From the NCBI GenBank assembly GCA_963832875.1, contig CAWHWB010000010.1, positions 287,458 to 351,457 of the forward strand: 64,000 nt of DNA, written 5' to 3'. This document shows positions 54,594-63,677 of this stretch, piece after piece. Below the pieces are notes generated by a model that ran no database searches, was not told where the DNA came from, and saw only the letters and a program-made list of their open reading frames with translations. The position numbers and the translations under genes are program-made. The DNA is from AP-15 sp963832875 (GTDB taxonomy: Bacteria > Pseudomonadota > Alphaproteobacteria > ATCC43930 > CGMCC-115725). Within the stretch, counting starts at the first letter, position 1. Each line of letters opens with the position of its first letter.

Positions 54594-55808
54594 TCACAGC
54601 GGCTGGCCGCGCAACAGGCGGGGGAGATCGCCGGTGATGCCCATCGCGTCGCGCATCAGAAAGCGTTTGACGGGGGCCACGCGGTTAACGGCGGCGAGGC
54701 CGAGATCGCGGGCGAGGCGCAAGGGCGCGATCCGGTTCGAGAACAGGCGATTGAGGCCGTCGGTCACGGCGGCGAGAAGCAAGGCGTCGAGGCGGCGCCA
54801 TTGCTGGTACCGGCGCAGCGGCGCGTCGTCGCCGATGTCGAGCCCGAGCCGGCGCTGGTCGATGACGATCTCGGCGAGGGCGGCGACGTCGCGGATGCCC
54901 AGATTGAGCCCCTGGCCGGCGATCGGGTGGATCAGGTGCGCCGCCTCGCCAACGAGCGCCAGCCGGCGGTCGACATAGCGCTCGGCCAGCATCAGCCCGA
55001 CCGGGTAAGACCAGCGCGGCCCGACCGGCTCGACAGCGCCGAGAAAATCGCCGAAGCGCGCCCCCAGCTCGGCGGCGAACTCGGGCTCGGAAAGCGCCAT
55101 CAGCCGCGGCGCCAGCTCCTCGCGCTCGGTCCACACGATCGACGAGCGGTTGCCGGTCATCGGTAAGATCGCAAACGGCCCCGCTGGCAGAAAGTGCTCG
55201 ACCGCGATGCCGAGATGCGGGCGGGCGTGCCGTACCGTGGTGACGATCGCGGTCTGCGGGTAGCGCCACTCGACGGTGCGGATGCCGGCGGCATGGCGCA
55301 ACGGCGAACGGGCGCCGTCCGCGGCGGCGACGAGGCGAGCGGTCAGCCGGCGCCCGTCGAACAAGGTGGCCTCGGCGGCGTCGGCCGAGTCCGCGACCGC
55401 CTCGACTGCGAGCGGGGCGAGGAAGGCGAGGGTGGGGAGCGACTGCGCGCGTTCGATCAGGGCCCGGCGCAACACCCGGTTTTCGACAATCCAGCCGAGC
55501 GGCGCGTCGGTGCCGAGCTCGCGGTGGTCGTAATGCACGAACAGCGGCGCATCGTCGTCGGCAACCCGGATTTCGCGGATCGGCTCGGCCTTGGCGGCGA
55601 CCAGCGGCCACAACCCGAGCGCCGCCAGCACCTGTTGCGAGCCGTAGGCGATCGCCGAGCTGCGACCGTCGAAGCCCTCACCGAGCATCACCGCCGGGTC
55701 TTCGCGATCGACCAGTGTTGTGGCGAGCCCGGCGCCTGCGCAGGCGATGGCGAGCAGCAGCCCGTTGAGCCCGCCGCCGGAAATCAGCAATTCGGCATCA
55801 TCGCTCAT
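54594..55808 (-). CDS. UbiH/UbiF/COQ6-family FAD monooxygenase
   Basis: The 404-residue flavoprotein has LLISGGGLNGLLLAIACAGA (FAD Rossmann), GRSSAIAYGSQQVLAALGLW (UbiH-family signature), the DG motif (LVAAADGARSPLR) and GEAAHLIHPIAGQGLNLGIR. It hydroxylates a ring position of the ubiquinone precursor. Which carbon cannot be told from sequence. The start MSDDAELLISGGG is at 55808. It is divergent from ftsK, a neighbourhood seen in related genomes. Confidence 0.92.
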   Translation of the reverse strand: MSDDAELLISGGGLNGLLLAIACAGAGLATTLVDREDPAVMLGEGFDGRSSAIAYGSQQVLAALGLWPLVAAKAEPIREIRVADDDAPLFVHYDHRELGTDAPLGWIVENRVLRRALIERAQSLPTLAFLAPLAVEAVADSADAAEATLFDGRRLTARLVAAADGARSPLRHAAGIRTVEWRYPQTAIVTTVRHARPHLGIAVEHFLPAGPFAILPMTGNRSSIVWTEREELAPRLMALSEPEFAAELGARFGDFLGAVEPVGPRWSYPVGLMLAERYVDRRLALVGEAAHLIHPIAGQGLNLGIRDVAALAEIVIDQRRLGLDIGDDAPLRRYQQWRRLDALLLAAVTDGLNRLFSNRIAPLRLARDLGLAAVNRVAPVKRFLMRDAMGITGDLPRLLRGQPL

Positions 55809-56047
55809 CGCCAAAGCATGGGGCGGCGCCGGTGGGCTGTCCAGCCGCCGTCGCAACTGCAACCCGGCGCCAACCGGCAGCGGATGCGCAGGGCCGACGC
55901 AGGCTTTCGCGATGCGCGCAGATGGCTTAGTCTGGAGCTGCCGTATTGCGTCAGGAACCGGCCTCGCCGCTCAACCCGCTGCTGGTGCGGATGGGACGTT
56001 GGGTTTGGGGAGTGCGCGCCTTGGGGAAGGCCGGCATCGGGGGAAGC

Positions 56048-58480
56048 ATGGCCAGATCGATCGGATTTTCGAACGTCGCCAGCGAGCGCCGCCGGCTCGG
56101 CTGGAGCGAGGCGCTGACGGCGTTGAAGCGCCGCGTCTTCGAGACCCTCGGCTTTGGCCTGCTGCTGTCGGCGCTGACGGCGGCTGCGGCGCTGATCTCC
56201 TATGACCGGCAGGACCCGTCGCTCGACACGGCGGTCGATCGCGCGGCGCACAACTTCCTCGGCCACGACGGCGCGATTGTGGCCGATCTCTTGCGTCAAG
56301 GCTTGGGGCTGGCGGCCTTCGTGATCCCGCTCGTGCTGTTCGGCTGGTCCTTGCGACTGCTGCTCAACCGCCCGCTGACGCGGCTGTGGGTCAAGCTCGG
56401 GCTGCTTCCGCTCGCTCTGATCCTGGCGGCGCTGGCATTGTCGGTGCTCGATCACGGCGCGTCCTCTGCCGCAATCGATTGCGGCGGCGCCGTCGGCTGG
56501 GCCTTGCACCGGTTGCTGGTCCTGCTTGGGCTCGGCTCGCTGGCATTGCCGATCTCGATGATGGCGGCCGCCGGGCTCGGTCTCTTGCTGCTGATGATCC
56601 TCGGACTTTCATGGCGCGATTGGCGCGATTTGGGCGCTGGCGCCGGCAGTGGCGCCGGCCGCCTGGCCGTCTTTTCGGGGCGCGGGACCGTCGTGGCCGC
56701 CGGGTTCGGCGCCAGACTGGCACGGCGCTGGTGGCAGGCGCGGTCGGGCCGGGGGGTGGAGGCCGCCGGGGCCGGGGCCGGAGCGCAGCTTCGCTCAGTG
56801 GTGACGCCGATGCCGGAGCGGCGCGAGCCGCGGCTCGACCGGGCCGCCCCGCCCGAAGTCCCGGGCAGTGATCGCGATCATGGCCGTCTGGTTCGGTTGG
56901 TGGCGCCGCAAGCGAGGCCGATGATGCCCGGCCGGCGCGGCGAGCAGGAGCGTCAGCCCCGCCTCGATCTCGTCCCCGACGAAGCGCCGGTGCTGCCCTC
57001 GCTCGAGCTACTGGAGAAGCCGCACGCCGCCAGGGCCGCCGCGATCGATGAGGACGCGCTCGAAAAAAACGCCCGCATGCTCGAAACCGTGCTCGAGGAT
57101 TACGGGGTGCGCGGCCAGATCATGCAGGTCCGCCCCGGCCCGGTAGTGACGCTCTACGAATTCGAGCCGGCGCCGGGGATCAAGGCGTCTCGGATCATTG
57201 GCCTTGCCGACGACATCGCCCGCTCGATGAGCGCCCTCTCGGTGCGCGTCGCGGTGGTGCCGGGGCGCACGGTGATCGGCATTGAATTGCCGAACCGCAA
57301 GGCCGAGACCGTATATCTGCGCGAGCTGCTCGATTCGCCGATCTACGAAAAGCACCCGGGCCGCCTTGCGCTCAGCCTCGGCAAGGACATCTCCGGCGAG
57401 CCGGTGCTGGCCGACCTCGCCAAGATGCCGCATCTGTTGATCGCCGGCACCACCGGATCGGGCAAATCGGTCGGCATCAACACGATGATCCTGTCGATCC
57501 TGTACCGGATGCCGCCCGATCACTGCAAATTCATCATGGTCGATCCGAAGATGCTGGAGCTGTCGGTCTATGACGGCATCCCGCATCTGCTCGCCCCGGT
57601 GGTCACCGATCCCAGGAAGGCAGTCCTCGCGCTCAAATGGACGGTGCGCGAGATGGAGAACCGCTATCGCAAAATGTCGAAGCTCGGCGTGCGCAACATC
57701 GAGGGGTTCAACGCCCGGCTCGCCGAAGCCGCGGCCAAGGGCGAAAGCTTGGTGCGCAAGGTGCAGACCGGCTTTGACGAAGAAACCGGCCAGCCGATCT
57801 TCGAGCCGCAGCCCTTCGACGCCAGCGAATTGCCGCTGATCATCGTCGTCGTCGACGAGATGGCCGATCTGATGCTCGTCGCCGGCAAGGACATTGAGGC
57901 GGCGATCCAGCGTCTGGCGCAGATGGCGCGTGCCGCCGGCATCCATATCATCATGGCGACCCAGCGACCGTCGGTCGACGTGATCACCGGCACGATCAAG
58001 GCGAATTTCCCGACCCGCATCAGCTTTCAGGTGACCTCCAAGATCGACAGCCGCACGATCCTCGGCGAAGGCGGCGCCGAGCAGCTCCTGGGCCGCGGCG
58101 ACATGCTCTACATGGCCGGCGGTGGCCGGGTTACCCGGGTGCATGGGCCGTTTGTCTCAGACGAGGAGGTCGAACGCGTCGTCTCGTTCTTGAAAGCCCG
58201 CGGCGAGCCCGACTACATCGACGCGATCACCGAGGACGACGACGCGCCGTTCGACCCGGTCGGCGGCGAGGACGACGGCGAATCGGGCGATACGCTGTAC
58301 CGGCAGGCGGTGGCCGTCGTCTGTCGCGAGGGCAAGGCCTCGACCAGCTTTGTCCAGCGCCATCTGCAGATCGGCTACAACCGTGCCGCGCGGATCATCG
58401 AGCGAATGGAGGCCGAGGGGGTGATCAGCGCCGCCAACCACGTCGGTAAGCGCGAGGTCCTGGCGCGCGGCGGCGATTGA
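56048..58480 (+). CDS. ftsK: DNA translocase FtsK
   Basis: The roughly 810-residue protein has four N-terminal transmembrane helices (to about residue 190), a linker, and the RecA-like motor with Walker A LIAGTTGSGKSVGINTMILS and Walker B LIIVVVDEMADLM. The C-terminal gamma domain (LYRQAVAVVCREGKASTSFV, then QRHLQIGYNRAARIIERMEA) reads KOPS and activates XerCD at dif. The ATG at 56048 follows GGGGAAG and is the natural start; the linker is short for the family. It moves chromosome termini through the division septum. lolA follows. Confidence 0.96.
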   Translation: MARSIGFSNVASERRRLGWSEALTALKRRVFETLGFGLLLSALTAAAALISYDRQDPSLDTAVDRAAHNFLGHDGAIVADLLRQGLGLAAFVIPLVLFGWSLRLLLNRPLTRLWVKLGLLPLALILAALALSVLDHGASSAAIDCGGAVGWALHRLLVLLGLGSLALPISMMAAAGLGLLLLMILGLSWRDWRDLGAGAGSGAGRLAVFSGRGTVVAAGFGARLARRWWQARSGRGVEAAGAGAGAQLRSVVTPMPERREPRLDRAAPPEVPGSDRDHGRLVRLVAPQARPMMPGRRGEQERQPRLDLVPDEAPVLPSLELLEKPHAARAAAIDEDALEKNARMLETVLEDYGVRGQIMQVRPGPVVTLYEFEPAPGIKASRIIGLADDIARSMSALSVRVAVVPGRTVIGIELPNRKAETVYLRELLDSPIYEKHPGRLALSLGKDISGEPVLADLAKMPHLLIAGTTGSGKSVGINTMILSILYRMPPDHCKFIMVDPKMLELSVYDGIPHLLAPVVTDPRKAVLALKWTVREMENRYRKMSKLGVRNIEGFNARLAEAAAKGESLVRKVQTGFDEETGQPIFEPQPFDASELPLIIVVVDEMADLMLVAGKDIEAAIQRLAQMARAAGIHIIMATQRPSVDVITGTIKANFPTRISFQVTSKIDSRTILGEGGAEQLLGRGDMLYMAGGGRVTRVHGPFVSDEEVERVVSFLKARGEPDYIDAITEDDDAPFDPVGGEDDGESGDTLYRQAVAVVCREGKASTSFVQRHLQIGYNRAARIIERMEAEGVISAANHVGKREVLARGGD

Positions 58481-58560
58481 GCGCAATTGAACGCGGCGGC
58501 CGTCGACCTCATGTCCCCGCCAGCTGCCATATGGTCGGAACGCAGCCGGGAAAGGGCAGG

Positions 58561-59265
58561 ATGGTCGGGATCGCGCAAAACCGGGGGCAGGCGGGGGGCT
58601 TACATACGTACCGAGGTGTCGGCCGGCGAATTTTGGCCGCGGTGGGCCTGGTCGTGGCGCTGCTGCTGCCCATCGTGTCGCGAGCCGACGCGCCGCCGCA
58701 GCCGGCGCCGCTGACCGCCCAGGACCAGGCGGATCTGCAGCGCGTCGCCGCCTATCTGAACAGCATCGGCACGATGACCGCTCGGTTTCACCAATATACG
58801 GCCAATGGCGGCACCGCCGAAGGCTGGCTGTGGATGGAGCGACCCGGCCGGATGCGCTTTCAATACGACCCGCCGAACCCCACTCTGCTGCTCGCCGATC
58901 GCTTTTATGTCTATTACGTCGACACCCAGCTGGCCGAGATGTCGAAGGTCGGGTTGAAATTCACCCCGGCCTGGTTCCTGCTGCGGGTTCCGATCAGCTT
59001 TGACGATCTGACCGTCACCCGGTTCGCGCGCGGCGACAATTCGTTGCAGATCACGGTGGTCGATCCCAAGGCGCCCGACAACGGCAGCCTAACGATGACC
59101 TTCTCGGACCAGCCGCTGGCGCTGCGCCAGTGGACGATCGTCGACCAGCAACAGCACGTCACCACCGTATCGCTGTCCCAGGAACAATTCGGTATGGCGC
59201 TCGACCCTAACCTGTTTGTATATCAAAACCCGTATCACCCATCCTCCCGATACAACGATAATTGA
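58561..59265 (+). CDS. lolA: Outer-membrane lipoprotein carrier protein LolA
   Basis: The 234-residue periplasmic protein has a Sec signal (RRILAAVGLVVALLLPIVSR, cleavage after ADA) and the LolA beta-barrel half: VAAYLNSIGTMTARFHQYTA, GWLWMERPGRMRFQYDPPNP and FYVYYVDTQLAEMS. It receives lipoproteins from LolCDE and passes them to LolB. The N-terminus before the signal is unusually long; the true start may be later than 58561. It follows ftsK, a common alphaproteobacterial order. Confidence 0.92.
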   Translation: MVGIAQNRGQAGGLHTYRGVGRRILAAVGLVVALLLPIVSRADAPPQPAPLTAQDQADLQRVAAYLNSIGTMTARFHQYTANGGTAEGWLWMERPGRMRFQYDPPNPTLLLADRFYVYYVDTQLAEMSKVGLKFTPAWFLLRVPISFDDLTVTRFARGDNSLQITVVDPKAPDNGSLTMTFSDQPLALRQWTIVDQQQHVTTVSLSQEQFGMALDPNLFVYQNPYHPSSRYNDN

Positions 59266-59276
59266 GCCCGAACCCA

Positions 59277-60050
59277 ATGCCAGCTCATCCGTTGCCGATC
59301 ATCGGCATTCCCGCCTGCACGCGCACGATCAACGAGCGCCTGGTGCACACCGTCGCCGACAAGTATCCGAGCGCCGTGATCGAGGCGACCGGGTGTCTGC
59401 CGGTGCTAATCCCGGCGGTCGGGTCGCGGATCGAGGTGACCTCGGTGCTCGATGTGCTCGACGGGCTATTGCTGACCGGCAGCCCATCCAACGTTCATCC
59501 GAGCGAATACGGCTGCGAGCCGCTCGACGCAGAGATCCTGAACGACCTTGCGCGCGACGCCACAACCTTGCCGCTGATCCGCGAGGCGGTGCGCCGCGAC
59601 CTGCCGGTGTTGGCGATCTGCCGCGGGATCCAAGAGCTGAACGTGGCGTTGGGCGGGACCCTGCACCAGCGGCTGCACGAAATGCCGGACCGGATCAGCC
59701 ACCGCCCGAAGAAGGGAGCGCCGGAGGGTCCTTATGGACCGGCTCACAGCGTGGCATTGACCCCGGGCGGGTTGATCGCGGTACTCGCCGGCGCCACCGA
59801 AATGATGGTCAACTCGCTGCACTCGCAGGGGATCGATCGACCGGCGCCACGGCTTCGCGTCGAGGCGGTGGCGCCCGACGGCCAGATCGAGGCGGTCAGC
59901 CTGCCCGAGGCGCGATTTGTTGTCGGCGTGCAGTGGCACCCTGAGCACAAGGCCCTGGAAAACCCGCTTTCGACGGCCCTGTTTGCCGCCTTTGCGGCGG
60001 CGTGCGGTGCAATTAGAACGGGGCTTTCGTCGGCGCCCCGCGCGGCGTGA
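59277..60050 (+). CDS. Gamma-glutamyl-GABA hydrolase-like class I amidotransferase
   Basis: The 257-residue protein is a glutamine-amidotransferase-like hydrolase of the PuuD type. The nucleophile Cys is in PVLAICRGIQELNVALGGTL, and the His-x-Glu pair is in VVGVQWHPEHK. LLTGSPSNVHPSEYG forms the oxyanion region. It would cleave gamma-glutamyl amides such as gamma-Glu-GABA in putrescine use. No puu genes are adjacent. It begins 11 bases after lolA, so it may be cotranscribed with lolA. Confidence 0.88.
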   Translation: MPAHPLPIIGIPACTRTINERLVHTVADKYPSAVIEATGCLPVLIPAVGSRIEVTSVLDVLDGLLLTGSPSNVHPSEYGCEPLDAEILNDLARDATTLPLIREAVRRDLPVLAICRGIQELNVALGGTLHQRLHEMPDRISHRPKKGAPEGPYGPAHSVALTPGGLIAVLAGATEMMVNSLHSQGIDRPAPRLRVEAVAPDGQIEAVSLPEARFVVGVQWHPEHKALENPLSTALFAAFAAACGAIRTGLSSAPRAA

Positions 60051-60160
60051 GCGAAGGGCGGATGGTTCCGTTGCCCCGCATGCGATTTTTTTGTTCCGGG
60101 CATGCACGAATTGGGGTTGGTTTTCCCTTTGACGCGCCCCATTTCTTTGTTCCAGAAGCG

Positions 60161-60181
60161 GAGAGAGCGTTAAGCTCTCTC
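60161..60181. terminator. Perfect 8-bp hairpin after the amidotransferase gene
   Basis: GAGAGAGC and GCTCTCTC pair perfectly with a 5-base loop. Five A residues follow on the plus strand, so a T-run exists only for the minus strand. It may work in either direction, but the orientation is uncertain. Confidence 0.5.
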
Positions 60182-60239
60182 AAAAAGCGGTCCCGTTTCC
60201 CCTGCGGGCCCGGTTTCCCCCAAACGCTTCTGACATGCA

Positions 60240-60269
60240 GGCGCCCGGTCTCCCCCCCGACCGGGCGCC
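60240..60269 (+). other. Perfect 11-bp hairpin before xthA
   Basis: GGCGCCCGGTC and GACCGGGCGCC form an 11-bp perfect stem with a C-rich 8-base loop (T followed by seven C). It lies about 80 bases before the xthA GTG, in a 300-base gap that has no gene. It has no T-run, so a leader structure or protein-binding site is as likely as a terminator. Confidence 0.5.
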
Positions 60270-60350
60270 ACTGCGTCTGGCGCTGGCCGGACGTTTGGCG
60301 GGGCTGCGCTGGGCGCAGACGGCGCGACGGGCGATCCGGCGCTTCAGATC

Positions 60351-61145
60351 GTGAGCTTGCGGCTCGCCACCTGGAACATCAACTCGGTGCGCCTGCGCAT
60401 CGACAATGTCCGTCGGCTGATTGCCGAATGGTCTCCGGACGTCCTTTGTCTGCAGGAGACCAAGACCCAGGACGAGCTATTCCCGCACGAGGCTTTCGCT
60501 GAGCTCGGCTATGGCCACCGGCTGGTCCACGGGATGAAGGGATATAACGGGGTGGCGATCCTGTCGCGACTGCCGTTCGAAGCGCCTGAAACCCGGAATT
60601 GGTGTGCGCGCGCCGATTGCCGCCACGCCATCGCGGTGCTGCCTGGAGGGCTCGAGCTCCACAACATCTATGTCCCGGCGGGCGGCGACTTGCCGGATCC
60701 CGAATCGAACCCGAAATTCGCCCACAAGCTGCGGTTTCTCGACGAGCTGACCCAATGGTTTGCCGCCGAGCGCGGCGACGGCCGCCAGATGATAGCGGTC
60801 GGCGACCTCAACATCGCACCGCTCGAGGCCGATGTCTGGTCGCACAAGCAGCTGTTGAATGTCGTCAGCCATACCCCGGTCGAAGTCGAACGCCTCGGCC
60901 GCCTCCAGGCGGCGGGCGGCTTTGTTGACGCGGTGCGGCATTTTGCCCCGGCGCCGCAGCGGGTCTATACTTGGTGGAGCTATCGCGCCCGCGACTGGGC
61001 CGCCTCAGACCGGGGCCGCCGGCTCGACCACATCTGGGTCTCGGGAACGGTCGCCGCTTCACTCTCCGAGACGCAGATCCACCGCGACAGCCGCAGCTGG
61101 GTCAAAGCCTCCGACCACGTCCCGGTCATGCTGACGCTGGGCTGA
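60351..61145 (+). CDS. xthA: Exodeoxyribonuclease III
   Basis: The 264-residue AP endonuclease of the ExoIII family has RLATWNINSVRLRIDNV, LCLQETKTQDE (metal Glu), VGDLNIAP and the catalytic Asp-His pair in KASDHVPVML. It cuts DNA at abasic sites and degrades 3' ends in base excision repair. The start is GTG. It lies about 100 bases before the IS1595 fragment. Confidence 0.95.
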   Translation: MSLRLATWNINSVRLRIDNVRRLIAEWSPDVLCLQETKTQDELFPHEAFAELGYGHRLVHGMKGYNGVAILSRLPFEAPETRNWCARADCRHAIAVLPGGLELHNIYVPAGGDLPDPESNPKFAHKLRFLDELTQWFAAERGDGRQMIAVGDLNIAPLEADVWSHKQLLNVVSHTPVEVERLGRLQAAGGFVDAVRHFAPAPQRVYTWWSYRARDWAASDRGRRLDHIWVSGTVAASLSETQIHRDSRSWVKASDHVPVMLTLG

Positions 61146-61222
61146 GACAGCGACACCGGCCGCATCGCATAACCGGTTTCCCGCTTACCATCGACTCTCA
61201 GCGAAAAATGAGATGATATCAG

Positions 61223-61246
61223 CCTGAAAACACGATGATTTTCAGG
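61223..61246. terminator. CCTGAAAA/TTTTCAGG hairpin after xthA
   Basis: An 8-bp perfect stem with an 8-base loop lies 78 bases after the xthA stop and just before the IS1595 fragment. It may be the xthA terminator or part of the insertion-sequence end. Confidence 0.4.
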
Positions 61247-61255
61247 GTCGGAACA

Positions 61256-61590
61256 ATGCCTCGCAACCGCGTGCAGCACCAGAAGGGCCTCTCGGACGAT
61301 GGGTTCGAGCAGCGCTATCCGGACGAGGCGGCATGCCGGAAGGCGTGGTTCGCCTGGCGCTGGCCGGAGGGCTTCAAGTGTCCACGGTGCGCATCGACAA
61401 AGTATTCCGAGATCCAGGGCCGTCAACTGCTCCAGTGCCAGCGCTGCCGGCACCAGACATCGCTGATCGCCGGCACTGTTCTGCAAGGCACCAAGCTGCC
61501 GATGCGGGTGTGGTTCCGCGCCATGCATCTGCTTGGCCAAGGCAAGAAGGGGATCTCCAACATCGAGTTGGGCCGGCGGCTGGGGCTGCA
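61256..61590 (+). pseudogene. IS1595-family transposase, N-terminal fragment
   Basis: The fragment starts MPRNRVQHQKGLSDDGFEQR and has the zinc ribbon of IS1595 transposases (FKCPRCASTKY ... LLQCQRCRHQTSLIAGTVLQ) and the following LPMRVWFRAMHLLGQGKKGI, then SNIELGRRLGL. It breaks off at about 61588, before the DDE catalytic core, where a resolvase fragment on the other strand begins. It is non-functional. Confidence 0.85.
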
Positions 61591-61827
61591 TGTCGCGGGC
61601 CATTACCAGAAGGTCAGTTGTGTCCCGCGAAAGGCGGTCAACGGCCGGGGTGATAACCACGTCGCCGGGGGCGAGCGCCTTCATCAGCTTGGCAAGCTGC
61701 GGCCGGTCGGCCGTGGTGCCGGTGATCTTCTCACGATACACTTTTTCGCACCCGGCCGCCTTCAGTTGGCGCACTGTCCGGTTTCGTCTTGGTCGGCGGT
61801 CGAGATTCGGGGATGGCCGTCAACCAT
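61588..61827 (-). pseudogene. Serine-recombinase (resolvase) fragment
   Basis: On the minus strand MVDGHPRISTADQDETGQ lies in one frame and VRQLKAAGCEKVYREKITGT, then TADRPQLAKLMKALAPGDVV, then ITPAVDRLSRDTTDLLVMAR in another. This is the N-terminal half of a resolvase with the VDRLSR motif. There is a frameshift near 61770, and the catalytic Ser is not evident in the opening segment. It is cut at the IS1595 junction near 61588. Non-functional. Confidence 0.75.
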
Positions 61828-61869
61828 GCTCCGATTCTGGCACAGAACTGTGGAACAGAAAAGCGACGC

Positions 61870-62685
61870 CTAATCAATGCCTTGAGTTGTTCCAAATATC
61901 TGGATACCGTTGAAAAACTCGGGCGAGGGCGACATCGGCGGCACGCTGCACGACGGCGAGGGTGAGCTCGAGTGATCTTGCGGCTGCCGATCGGCGACCG
62001 CTGAGGCCTGCGCGATATGCAGCGCCTTCATAAGATGGCCCGAGGGCAGCGATAGGACAGGCGGGCACCAATCAGATGTTATCCACTCTAGCGGGCGCGG
62101 CGCCCTTCGGGAGATCCAGCCCAGACCAAGCAGGCCAACGGCGAGAATCGCCAGCGAAGAGGGCTCCGGTACGGGTACAGCGGACCCGATAGGGGGTATA
62201 CCGGGCATAGAGGGCGCATAGTTGTAGGTCACGCTTTCGGTCCCGAAAGTGGAGCTGATGCTCGCGGGGGTACCGCCTTGGTTAAGCACGGAAACACTCG
62301 TGTCCACCAAGCCAGAACCAGTAAGGGCGCTCAATACTGTCGGTGTGATATCAGTGAAGTTGGCAGAAGCCGGTGCACTGCCGTTGCCGACCGTTGCGGC
62401 ACCCATAGTAAATGCAGACCCCGACAGAAAAATTACATACTCAGCGTCGTTGAAGTCCGTGTCAAAGCCACCGGACCAAGTCGCGGTTGCCGTTGCGTGC
62501 AGAGTGACCGAAAGCAAAACCCCGAGCGCGGGATCGAATTGGTTGAAGGAAGCTCCAGTCGCGCTCGTATAGCCCAGGAGCGGGGAAGGGAACGTGTATG
62601 TCTTGATGACGGCATCCGCTCGCGCAATCCTCGGTCCAAGCAATGCGCCGCCGATAATCAATGCCACTGCGACAGCCGCCCTCAA
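61870..62685 (-). CDS. PEP-CTERM sorting-domain protein with unusual C-terminal extension
   Basis: The roughly 271-residue secreted protein has a signal peptide (RAAVAVALIIGGALLGPRIA, ending ADA) after a TTG start at 62685 or a GTG shortly after. The mature part is Ser/Thr/Ala/Gly-rich with beta character. A PEP-CTERM signal is clear: VPEPSSLAILAVGLLGLGWI then SRRAPR. This signal is normally the extreme C-terminus, cut by an exosortase, but here about 75 more residues follow (PLEWITSDWCPPVLSLPSGH onward). The extension lies next to the IS/resolvase scar, so the original stop may have been lost. No exosortase gene is in the window. Confidence 0.75.
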   Translation of the reverse strand: MRAAVAVALIIGGALLGPRIARADAVIKTYTFPSPLLGYTSATGASFNQFDPALGVLLSVTLHATATATWSGGFDTDFNDAEYVIFLSGSAFTMGAATVGNGSAPASANFTDITPTVLSALTGSGLVDTSVSVLNQGGTPASISSTFGTESVTYNYAPSMPGIPPIGSAVPVPEPSSLAILAVGLLGLGWISRRAPRPLEWITSDWCPPVLSLPSGHLMKALHIAQASAVADRQPQDHSSSPSPSCSVPPMSPSPEFFNGIQIFGTTQGID

Positions 62686-62818
62686 TTTCCCCTCTCTTGA
62701 GCGCTGAAACTCTCGAATAATCAACAGCAGTATGCATACATAGTGGACACACGCAACAGCTCCGGCGCCGCGCCGGAGATCTCCACCAATCGGTTCTCGC
62801 AACCGTCAACAAGCGCCT

Positions 62819-62917
62819 CTACATCCTGCGCGCCCGCCGGTAAGTCTGGGCCTCGCGCGGCACCTGCCAAACGAAGCCCGCGAGCGCATTAGCCTGATAT
62901 GCTGTCGTGTCGTCCAT
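62819..62917 (-). CDS. Possible 32-residue small protein
   Basis: The frame reads MDDTTAYQANALAGFVWQVP then REAQTYRRARRM. GAGGAGG lies nine bases before the ATG, which is the only reason to list it. It has no recognisable motif. It could be the remnant of a longer gene. Confidence 0.25.
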   Translation of the reverse strand: MDDTTAYQANALAGFVWQVPREAQTYRRARRM

Positions 62918-63186
62918 CCCGTCCCGCCTCCTCAACGCTGCCGGCCGCGCAGAGGCACAGGACAGACACCGCCCATCTTGCTCGAAGCGGCGGTCGAGCG
63001 CTCTTGATCAGCGCATGTGGTCCGCGCCCTCACTCCCCTGGACCACGCCGGTCCCACGCCGCGGAAGAGTATAGCTTCCGCACAACACCCGATCGGAAAG
63101 CGCCTGATGAGGGGCGTCAGAACGCGGGTTCGTGTGCTTACCTGGCGCCTACCTTGAGCGGCGGATCATCGCTTCCGAGAATCAGA
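62918..63186. other. Gap before the rRNA operon end
   Basis: About 270 bases between the possible small ORF and the rRNA terminator. Only shadow frames are seen. No promoter or repeat was recognised. Confidence 0.4.
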
Positions 63187-63220
63187 AAGCCATCAATTCT
63201 CGAAGGAGAATCAATGGCTT
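63187..63220 (-). terminator. rRNA operon terminator
   Basis: On the minus strand, four bases after the tRNA CCA, AAGCCATTGATTCTC pairs with GAGAATTGATGGCTT with a few mismatches, and TTTCTG follows. This is the end of the rRNA transcript. Confidence 0.75.
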
Positions 63221-63224
63221 GATT

Positions 63225-63301
<77 letters not shown>

Positions 63302-63559
63302 GCATTGCGCTGTCGTGGGCCCCGGCTGGATCGGGTCCTCGGCCCACCAATCAAAGTCCTTGGGCTGAAGGCCCAGGCCAAAGGCCGGACCCCTCAGCCC
63401 CGGCCTGCGTCCGGGGCATGGTCTGGCCAGGGTCTGGCGAGGCTCGCCGGGCTTCTCGATGGTGATGCGCCTGAGGCGCGACCCGGCGCTCCACCCCGCG
63501 GCATTGCGCGCTCGTCGGCCGCGGGATCGGGGGGTGATCGGATCCGGGGGGTTTGGCGA
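63302..63559. other. Spacer between 5S rRNA and tRNA-fMet
   Basis: About 258 bases of GC-rich spacer that contain the duplicated tRNA 5' segment at 63488-63509. No further RNA gene is seen. Confidence 0.6.
63488..63509 (-). repeat. Duplicate of the tRNA-fMet 5' end and leader
   Basis: These 22 bases are identical to 63289-63310, which span the first 13 bases of tRNA-fMet and the nine bases before it. The rest of the tRNA is not repeated here. It looks like the remnant of a lost second tRNA copy or of a recombination event in the spacer. Confidence 0.75.
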
Positions 63560-63677
63560 GCCTGGCGGCGACCTGCTCTTCCGCCGCTTGAGCGGCAGTA
63601 CCATCGGCGCTGAGGGTTTTCACGGCCGAGTTCGGGATGGGATCGGGTGTTTGGCCCCTCGCTGTGGCCACCAGGCT
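63560..63677 (-). rRNA. rrf: 5S ribosomal RNA
   Basis: On the minus strand the gene starts near AGCCTGGTGGCCACAGCGAG and contains the conserved CCCGATCCCATCCCGAACTC loop and GCCGATGGTACTGCC. It ends by pairing of CCTGG with the 3' GCCAGGC. Length about 118 bases, normal for 5S. The ends are approximate. Confidence 0.95.
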
